Below are positions 57,982 to 64,000 of a stretch of 64,000 bases of DNA, one piece after another (within the stretch, counting starts at the first letter, position 1; every line of letters begins with the position of its first letter). Source of the stretch: Acinetobacter calcoaceticus DSM 30006 = CIP 81.8 (lineage in GTDB: Bacteria > Pseudomonadota > Gammaproteobacteria > Pseudomonadales > Moraxellaceae); the NCBI RefSeq assembly GCF_000368965.1, contig NZ_KB849780.1:434145-498144 (forward strand), read 5' to 3'. Made by a program: the position numbers and the translations under genes. The notes beneath the pieces were generated by a model. That model was not told where the DNA came from, did not search any database, and saw nothing but the letters and a program-made list of their open reading frames with translations.

Positions 57982-59814
57982 ATGATGAGGCATTACGTAT
58001 ATTTAAATCAAACAAACCAACATATTTTATATATTCAAAAAATAGGTGTTTCATTAAGTCTGATTTTATTCATGTCTAAAGCGAATGCAGCTAGTTTTGA
58101 TGTTGATAAAGACTGGAAGTTCGATACAAAAACGACATTAAGCCTAGGCGCCAGTTGGAGTACACAAGATCCATCCGTTTCATTACTTTATCGGCCTGAT
58201 GCAAACAAAATTGGTAAACAAGGCTCAAGCATTGATGTGAATGGTGATGATGGACGCATGAATTTTAGTAAATATGATGCCATCTCACAGATCATTAGAG
58301 GCATAACAGAAGTTAAGCTAAATGGAAAGCAGCAGGGTGCGGTCATCAGTACTAAATATTGGTATGACCATGCCTATGAGATAGGGGAAGGAGACTTTAA
58401 ACCCTTTAATGATTCAGCGTGGCCAAGGCTCGCAAAGTTCAAGGGAATTGATTTATGGAATGCCTATATATGGAAAGATTTTGAACTAGGCGATGGAAAA
58501 AGCATAAATTTAAAATTAGGTAAACAAACATTAACTTGGGGAAAATCTCAGTTTTTCCAAAACGGTTTAAACTCGGTGAGTGCATTTGATTTTGCTGCAA
58601 TCAACCGACCAGCTGGTGATGCAAAAGAAAGAATCATTCCAACCGAAATGTTTTCATTCGATACAAGCATTAATAAAAATTTGAAAATAGAAGGATTCTA
58701 TCAATTTAAATTTAGGCCTTCAGTGGTTGATGGCAGCGGGACTTTCTTTGAGATTTCAGACTTTGTTCCCGAAAATGCGGGTCCAGTTCTGATTGCTGGA
58801 GGGGGTGATAAGTTATCTGATACGGCAGTGCGTTTAGGTAGTTATATTCCACGTGCAGAAAGCAGAAAAGCAAAAGACAACGGTCAATATGGTATTGCCT
58901 TAAAACAGACTTTATCAAACCTCAATAATGCTGAGTTAGGTATTTACTATGCGAATTATCATAGCCGTAATGCAAACTTTGATGGAACGGCTGTAACAGC
59001 ATCGGGCCCCGAGCACTTTAATACCGCAAGTTATTTTTCTATTTATCCTGAAAATATCAAAATGTTTGGATTAAGTTTGACTGGGAAAGTTGGAACAACA
59101 ACCGTTTTTAGTGAATTAACCCACAAACCTAATCAACCTTTGCAATTAAACGGTACCGACATTGTCTATGCTCAAGTGTTATCGGAAGGCACACCATTTG
59201 CACCGCCGGGGGAAACTGCTGACTTAGGTCAATATATTCAAGGTTATGTACGCTTACCTGTAACACAATTTTCAATCGGAGCAACTGACAGCATATTTAA
59301 TATTTTGGGCGCAAATTCGATGACATGGTCTACAGAGTTTGCCTTAAACCATATTGCAGATATTGGTAATCATCGGATTGGCCGGACAGGAGCATTTGGT
59401 CGTAGTGAGCTTTCAACAGGTGCTTATAATCCAGAGACAGGAGCATTTAAATGTACGCCGTATGGTACAGCCCATCTTACAAATGCAGAAATAGACAATT
59501 TAAATGAACGTTTTTGTAATAAAAATGGATTTTTTAATGAATGGTCATTTGGGTACCGATTACGTGGCGCATTAACTTATCAAGATATTTTACCCTCTAC
59601 AGTGATTACTCCAAGTCTTAGTTTCCGACATGACGTTTATGGATATAGCCAAAACTTTCAAGAAGGGCAAATGAGTGTAAGTACGGCGTTATCTTTAACT
59701 TATCAGCAAAAATATACAACAGAGATTGCCTATAATAACTTTTTTGGTTCTAATGAATTTAGCACGATAGATGATCGAGATTTTGTATCATTAACATTTA
59801 AAGCTAATTTTTAG
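57982..59814 (+). CDS. DUF1302-family outer-membrane protein
   Basis: A 610-residue DUF1302 protein: signal region ending near ANA (about 36), then beta-strand-rich sequence with LGASWSTQDPS, the LGKQTLTWGKSQFFQNGLNSVSAFD block (about 181-205) and final aromatic FKANF for barrel assembly. DUF1302 proteins often pair with DUF1329 in hydrophobic-compound catabolic clusters; here no DUF1329 follows. Two Cys pairs near the C-terminal third (KCTPYG and FCNKNG) may form a loop disulfide. Probably an uptake channel of the island. Confidence 0.85.
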   Translation: MMRHYVYLNQTNQHILYIQKIGVSLSLILFMSKANAASFDVDKDWKFDTKTTLSLGASWSTQDPSVSLLYRPDANKIGKQGSSIDVNGDDGRMNFSKYDAISQIIRGITEVKLNGKQQGAVISTKYWYDHAYEIGEGDFKPFNDSAWPRLAKFKGIDLWNAYIWKDFELGDGKSINLKLGKQTLTWGKSQFFQNGLNSVSAFDFAAINRPAGDAKERIIPTEMFSFDTSINKNLKIEGFYQFKFRPSVVDGSGTFFEISDFVPENAGPVLIAGGGDKLSDTAVRLGSYIPRAESRKAKDNGQYGIALKQTLSNLNNAELGIYYANYHSRNANFDGTAVTASGPEHFNTASYFSIYPENIKMFGLSLTGKVGTTTVFSELTHKPNQPLQLNGTDIVYAQVLSEGTPFAPPGETADLGQYIQGYVRLPVTQFSIGATDSIFNILGANSMTWSTEFALNHIADIGNHRIGRTGAFGRSELSTGAYNPETGAFKCTPYGTAHLTNAEIDNLNERFCNKNGFFNEWSFGYRLRGALTYQDILPSTVITPSLSFRHDVYGYSQNFQEGQMSVSTALSLTYQQKYTTEIAYNNFFGSNEFSTIDDRDFVSLTFKANF

Positions 59815-59883
59815 TTCAATTATTTTATTAAAAAAATATAGAAATACTCTTTATAAATGAGATTTAGACGTGGAGGATAACTT

Positions 59884-60294
59884 TTGAAATTTAGATCAAA
59901 AATTGATTGGTGGCTTTTATTAATATTTGTTGTTATCACTGCCAATATCCTTATGAAAATTTATGAAGCAAATCATCATTATTCTTTAGCTTCAAATTTT
60001 CCGCATCTCATTATTTATAGTTTAATCATTTTTCTTATTTGGCTCCCCATCTTTAATACTTATTATGTGGTCGAAAACAACACTTTAATTATTAAGAGCT
60101 TGGTGTTTCGATGGAAAATTAATATTAATGATATTACCCAAATAGAGCCTACTCATAATCCACTTTCATCTCCAGCGCTCTCATTAGATCGACTCAAAAT
60201 TTATTATATGAAAAATGGAGAAATTACTTCAGTGATGATTTCACCAAAAGATAAAGAACGTTTTTTTCAAGCCATAAACAAAAGACTCCATTAA
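59884..60294 (+). CDS. Small membrane protein with bacterial PH-like domain, TTG start
   Basis: A 136-residue protein with two membrane helices (about 9-28 and 38-58), then a PH-like domain (bPH/YyaB type): YYVVENNTLIIKSLVFRWKI, DITQIEPTHNPLSSPALSLDRLKI and ISPKDKERFFQAI. The start is TTG, but GGAGG stands 7 nt before it and no ATG nearby has a ribosome site. The domain may bind lipid or protein; its relation to the neighbouring catabolic genes is unclear. Confidence 0.8.
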   Translation: MKFRSKIDWWLLLIFVVITANILMKIYEANHHYSLASNFPHLIIYSLIIFLIWLPIFNTYYVVENNTLIIKSLVFRWKININDITQIEPTHNPLSSPALSLDRLKIYYMKNGEITSVMISPKDKERFFQAINKRLH

Positions 60295-60364
60295 AGTTGC
60301 TTGTTTAATTGCAAACATAAATTACGCTATTTCCATGACGACAAAAAATAAATGGAGATAACCC

Positions 60365-61738
60365 ATGACGACACGTTTTTTACTGCCGATTTTTGGCACT
60401 ACGGTTTTAATTACATTAGTTGGATGCGCTTCATCCTCTCAATATCCAATTACCGACAGTTATGGGCCAGATCCAAAACTTCCTGAGCCTAAATCAAGCC
60501 TATTACCAACCGTTAATATAGCTCCAGCAGAAGGCTGGCCGAGTGGTGTTATGCCAACACCGGCAGAAGGTCTGAAGGTAAAAGCATTTGCAAAAGGGCT
60601 TGAACACCCGCGTTGGCTTTATGTGTTACCAAATGGTGATGTATTGGTTGCCGAAACAGATGCCCCACCTAAACCAGAAGACGGTAAAGGGATTAAGGGT
60701 AAAATTATGACTTTCGTGATGAGACGTGCAGGATCATCTCACCCGAGTGCCAATCGTATTAGTTTGCTTCGAGACACTAATGGAGATGGCGTTGCCGATC
60801 AGAAAACGGTATTCCTTCAAAACTTGAATTCCCCATTTGGTATGGCATTGGTCGGTAATAATTTATATATCGCCAATACGAATGCACTTGTGCGTTTTCC
60901 TTATCAAGAGGGCGAAACTCAAATTACAGCCAGTGGAACCAAAGTATTGGACTTACCGGGCGGTCCTTTAAATCACCACTGGACCAAAAATGTGATCGCT
61001 AACCCAGCAGGGAGTAAGCTGTACATTACTGTTGGTTCTAACAGCAATGTTGCTGAAAATGGTATGGATAAAGAAAAAGGTCGCGCACAAATTATGGAGT
61101 TTGATATTGCAAGTGGTCAGTCACGTCCATTTGCAACGGGACTACGTAATCCGAATGGTATGGCTTGGCAACCTCAAAGCGGAAAACTTTGGACGGTTGT
61201 TAATGAGCGCGATGAAATTGGCAGTGATTTAGTACCTGACTATATGACTTCGGTTCAAGACGGTGCTTTTTATGGCTGGCCTTATAGCTACTATGGTCAA
61301 CATGTAGATGTACGAGTAAAACCACAAAATCCTGAACTGGTCGCACGTGCAATTAAACCTGACTATGCACTAGGTAATCACACAGCCTCTTTAGGTCTTG
61401 CATTCTATGCAGCTGAACTCATGCCACAATATCGTGGCGGCGCATTCATTGGGCAGCATGGTTCATGGAACCGTAAACCGCACAGTGGTTATAAAGTAGT
61501 TTATGTACCATTTAGAAGTGGTCAACCCTCTGGTCCTCCACAAGATGTTTTAACAGGGTTTTTAAGTGACAAAGGCAAAGCTTATGGGCGCCCTGTAGGT
61601 GTAGCAGTTGATTTTTCAGGTGCAGTGTTAGTTGCAGATGACGTGGGCAATACGATTTGGCGTGTTTCACCAGTTGCAGAGACGACTTATGAAGCTCCGA
61701 TGAAATATGCTATTGGAACCCCGCCAGGCACACCATAA
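60365..61738 (+). CDS. Sorbosone-dehydrogenase/PQQ-type beta-propeller lipoprotein
   Basis: A 457-residue lipoprotein (lipobox LVGC, Cys21) with a six-bladed glucose/sorbosone dehydrogenase-like propeller: [66 protein letters not shown] and [19 protein letters not shown]. Soluble quinoprotein dehydrogenases of this family use PQQ in the periplasm to oxidise sugars or alcohols; several family members have no proven cofactor. GGAG precedes the ATG. Role in the island unknown. Confidence 0.88.
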   Translation: MTTRFLLPIFGTTVLITLVGCASSSQYPITDSYGPDPKLPEPKSSLLPTVNIAPAEGWPSGVMPTPAEGLKVKAFAKGLEHPRWLYVLPNGDVLVAETDAPPKPEDGKGIKGKIMTFVMRRAGSSHPSANRISLLRDTNGDGVADQKTVFLQNLNSPFGMALVGNNLYIANTNALVRFPYQEGETQITASGTKVLDLPGGPLNHHWTKNVIANPAGSKLYITVGSNSNVAENGMDKEKGRAQIMEFDIASGQSRPFATGLRNPNGMAWQPQSGKLWTVVNERDEIGSDLVPDYMTSVQDGAFYGWPYSYYGQHVDVRVKPQNPELVARAIKPDYALGNHTASLGLAFYAAELMPQYRGGAFIGQHGSWNRKPHSGYKVVYVPFRSGQPSGPPQDVLTGFLSDKGKAYGRPVGVAVDFSGAVLVADDVGNTIWRVSPVAETTYEAPMKYAIGTPPGTP

Positions 61739-61915
61739 AGTATACTAACGATCATTTATTAGCATGGGCGGTCTTTAAGCTTTATAGAGGCTCGTCCAAC
61801 TGGCTATTATTTAATTTTTAAATAATTGAACGAAAAAAATACTAATTGGACTTTATAAGCCAACTTCTCAAAAATGAATATGTGAAAACAACAATGATGT
61901 TTAAGGATAAAACAC

Positions 61916-63193
61916 ATGAATACACATATTCGAATTGCCGTGGTTGGTGGCGGTATTGCTGGTCTGGCATTGGCAAGTAATTTAAGTAAACATGCTCATT
62001 TAGATGTCCAAATGTTTGAATCTGCACCTCAGTTTTCTGAAATTGGGGCAGGAATTTCTTTTGGAGCAAATGCAGTCAAAGCGATTGAACTGTTAGGTTT
62101 AGCCAACGAATATCACGCAATTGCAGATAAGGTATCTGCACCATTTCAAGATGTTTGGTTTCAATGGCGCAATGGTTATACCGATGAATATTTATCTGCA
62201 TCGGTAGCGGCAGGTGTAGGACAGTCTTCTGTTCATCGTGCTGATTTTCTAGATGCCATTATTCCTCACATGCCTACGCAAAATGTCCACTTTTCTAAAC
62301 GACTTGAGTCTATTGAAGAACAAGAAGATCAAGTCATTTTACATTTCAATGATGGCAGTCGCCATGAGTGCGATTATTTGATTGGGGCTGATGGTATTCG
62401 CTCTGTTGCCCGCCAATATGTTTTAGCTACTCATCATTTACTACCTGTTCAACCACGCTTTTCAGGAACTTGGGCATATCGTGGCATCATTTCACATGCT
62501 TCATTTAAAGAAGCTTTGCAGCAAATAAATGGCGATACAGATTTAGCAGATATTCCCCAAATGTTATTGGGTAAAGATAAGCATATTTTGACGTTCCCAA
62601 TTCGTAAGGGTGAACAAATCAATATTGTTGCCTTTTGCTCAAATCGTGAAGATACGGTACTACCAGCCGATACACCATGGACACGCCCTGTCGATAAAGC
62701 TCAAATGCTTTCTGATTTTTCAGACTGGAGTGAGAGCTGTCAAAAGTTACTGGGTTTAATTGAGCAACCTACCATTTGGGCTTTACATGAAATTGAGGAG
62801 CTTTCCACCTACCAAAGTGCCTCGGGTCACGTGATACTTATGGGTGATGCCGCACATGCCATGTTACCTCACCAAGGGGCTGGAGCAGGGCAAGGTCTTG
62901 AAGATGCTTTGATCCTTGCAGCCTTACTAGCGACAAAAAACTTACACTCGGATCAACTCACCGATGTGTCTTCAATTTATGAAAAGCTGCGTGTAAAACG
63001 AGCTTGCCGTGTTCAACAAACCTCTCGTGAGTCTGGTGAAATTTATGAGTGCTATTCAACTCAGTACTCAACGTTTGCAGAAATTGGCGAGCACCTTGAA
63101 CATCGTTTTGACTGGTTGTGGCAACACGATTTAGAGCAAGATGTTACAGATGCACAGCAACAATTAAAACAGCTAGGAATGGCGACTATTTAA
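61916..63193 (+). CDS. FAD-dependent aromatic monooxygenase (salicylate hydroxylase-like)
   Basis: A 425-residue class A flavin monooxygenase: FAD loop VVGGGIAGLALA (9-20), LIGADGIRSVAR (about 155-167) and the second FAD motif MGDAAHAMLPHQGAGAGQG (about 305-323). Overall pattern, length and start match salicylate hydroxylase/3-hydroxybenzoate 6-hydroxylase types. An AAHS-family aromatic-acid transporter starts 43 bp after it, supporting an aromatic acid as substrate. The exact substrate is not certain, so no gene symbol is given. Confidence 0.85.
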   Translation: MNTHIRIAVVGGGIAGLALASNLSKHAHLDVQMFESAPQFSEIGAGISFGANAVKAIELLGLANEYHAIADKVSAPFQDVWFQWRNGYTDEYLSASVAAGVGQSSVHRADFLDAIIPHMPTQNVHFSKRLESIEEQEDQVILHFNDGSRHECDYLIGADGIRSVARQYVLATHHLLPVQPRFSGTWAYRGIISHASFKEALQQINGDTDLADIPQMLLGKDKHILTFPIRKGEQINIVAFCSNREDTVLPADTPWTRPVDKAQMLSDFSDWSESCQKLLGLIEQPTIWALHEIEELSTYQSASGHVILMGDAAHAMLPHQGAGAGQGLEDALILAALLATKNLHSDQLTDVSSIYEKLRVKRACRVQQTSRESGEIYECYSTQYSTFAEIGEHLEHRFDWLWQHDLEQDVTDAQQQLKQLGMATI

Positions 63194-63235
63194 ATCATGT
63201 GATGCTTTATAAACAATTTGCTAAGGAAAGCAATT

Positions 63236-64000
63236 ATGGAAAAACTAAATGCAAATCAACTCATTGATGAAGCAAAGTTAACGCCATTGCATTGGCGAGT
63301 AATTTTGCTGAGTGCACTTATTATTATTTTTGATGGATATGATCTGGTCATTTACGGTGTTGCATTGCCTAAACTCATGCAGCACTGGCAGTTAGATAGT
63401 ATGACTGCAGGGCTTTTAGGTAGTGTTGCACTATTTGGCATGATGTTTGGTGCAATGCTGTTTGGAAGTTTAGCGGACAAATTAGAGTCTTATGGCTTTA
63501 GTCGTAAACGCCTTATTATGTTATGCATCATGATTTTCAGTGGTTTTACTGTGTTATGCGGTCTTGCCGATAGTCCCAAAGCGTTTGCAATATACCGGTT
63601 CATTGCGGGCCTAGGTTTAGGTGGTGTAATGCCCAACGTCATTGCCCTAATGACAGAATATGCCCCAAAAAAGTTAAGATCTACCTTAGTTTCACTGATG
63701 TTTAGTGGTTATGCCATTGGTGGTATGGGCTCGGCACTTTTAGGCATGTGGTTGGTACCTAATTTTGGTTGGCAAATCATGTTTATTTTGGCAGGCATTC
63801 CGTTGGTTCTATTACCGATTATTTGGAAATATTTACCAGAATCGATTGATTATCTAATTCGCCAGAAGAAGTGGGATGAGGTACGACATTTACTTCAAAA
63901 ATTGGCCCCAGAACAAAATATAAGTGTCCAGACCAATATTGTTTTACATCAGGAAAACCAACAAGTTGCTGCTCGTCCGTTGGTTGCTCTATTTACCGAG
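63236..64000 (+). CDS. AAHS-family aromatic acid:H+ symporter, N-terminal part (cut by window end)
   Basis: ATG 63236, with AAGGAAAG about 6 nt upstream, opens a frame that runs 255 codons to the window edge. It shows LSALIIIFDGYDLVIYGVALPKL split across the first helix, with the Asp-Gly-Tyr-Asp motif of PcaK/BenK transporters, motif A as FGSLADKL, and GLGLGGVMPNVIALMTEY. These transporters import 4-hydroxybenzoate, benzoate or similar acids. Only about 60% of a typical 440-450-residue protein is visible. Confidence 0.9.
   Translation, partial: MEKLNANQLIDEAKLTPLHWRVILLSALIIIFDGYDLVIYGVALPKLMQHWQLDSMTAGLLGSVALFGMMFGAMLFGSLADKLESYGFSRKRLIMLCIMIFSGFTVLCGLADSPKAFAIYRFIAGLGLGGVMPNVIALMTEYAPKKLRSTLVSLMFSGYAIGGMGSALLGMWLVPNFGWQIMFILAGIPLVLLPIIWKYLPESIDYLIRQKKWDEVRHLLQKLAPEQNISVQTNIVLHQENQQVAARPLVALFTE

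Noticed and set aside
60333..60372. Repeated CCATGACGACA before the sorbosone-dehydrogenase-like gene, as a possible reverse TGTCGTCA operator
   Set aside because: Only 8 bases match the OruR-type motif, in opposite orientation, and the second copy is simply the start codon region of the gene; chance or a small local duplication is enough.
61842..62069. 75-codon minus-strand ORF overlapping the flavin monooxygenase start
   Set aside because: It overlaps the conserved FAD-binding start of a clear gene and lacks a credible ribosome site.

Overview
The window is about 39% GC by eye and reads as Acinetobacter chromosome, probably from or near the A. baumannii-calcoaceticus group. The main reasons are a 156-residue BLUF photoreceptor matching BlsA in length and motif layout, a DUF6160/Fil-like surface protein, an aromatic-acid MFS transporter next to a salicylate-hydroxylase-type monooxygenase, and many paired LysR/AraC/TetR regulators with their targets. 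No tRNA, rRNA, CRISPR array, integrase or intact insertion sequence was seen. Product names come from reading motifs and family patterns, not from database searches.

Layout. 1-3.1 kb: a heptamer tandem repeat, blsA, a small membrane protein, and an AraC regulator with a LysE exporter. 3.1-13.5 kb: an efflux region. A complete divergent RND system (outer-membrane factor on minus; TetR, adaptor and pump on plus) sits beside a decayed second copy of the same locus (4.5-5.4 kb), in which a MATE exporter now lies directly behind the old TetR operator. 13.5-19.3 kb: an SDR, an HxlR regulator with a divergent NAD(P)-binding protein, a DUF6160-like exported protein with a C39-fold partner, a TetR gene with a long palindromic operator, and an OruR-type AraC regulator. 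19.4-27.9 kb: a desaturase-reductase-ferredoxin fusion protein, a PhaC-like hydrolase, gltS, a CPA2 antiporter, an SDR and a DoxX-like protein.

27.9-28.8 kb is the most unusual stretch. Two copies of a structured RNA element differ by compensatory changes in the outer stem. The second copy carries two antisense boxes complementary to two boxes in the leader of a 30-codon ORF, one of them covering its Shine-Dalgarno sequence. This is the logic of the phage P1/P7 C4 antisense RNA. A TetR gene follows.

29.4-38.3 kb: a tautomerase and CMD pair with a divergent LysR; a Pqi lipid-transport operon with PqiA split in two; and a periplasmic HIU hydrolase plus HbpS/GlcG-like protein divergent from an HprRS-like two-component system, with an HprR/CusR-like box between them. 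38.4-48.3 kb: a lipid-modification cluster (lipocalin, desaturase, flavin oxidoreductase, DUF1365, two CFA-synthase-like methyltransferases, DUF1295, chalcone-isomerase-like, NTF2-like) whose histidine kinase and response regulator end two convergent operons.

48.5-64 kb: a racemase, then a catabolic island: quinone oxidoreductase, TauD-type dioxygenase, beta-keto-acid cleavage enzyme, MFS, DsbA-like, Rieske and YeiH/TauZ-type exporter, followed by an OruR-type regulator, hydrolase, DUF1302 porin-like protein, sorbosone-dehydrogenase-like lipoprotein, aromatic hydroxylase and an AAHS transporter cut by the window end. A 20-bp motif (TGTGTCGTCAAATGTAAAGT and close variants) lies about 80 bp upstream of three separate genes, each near an OruR-type AraC regulator, and is a good candidate operator.
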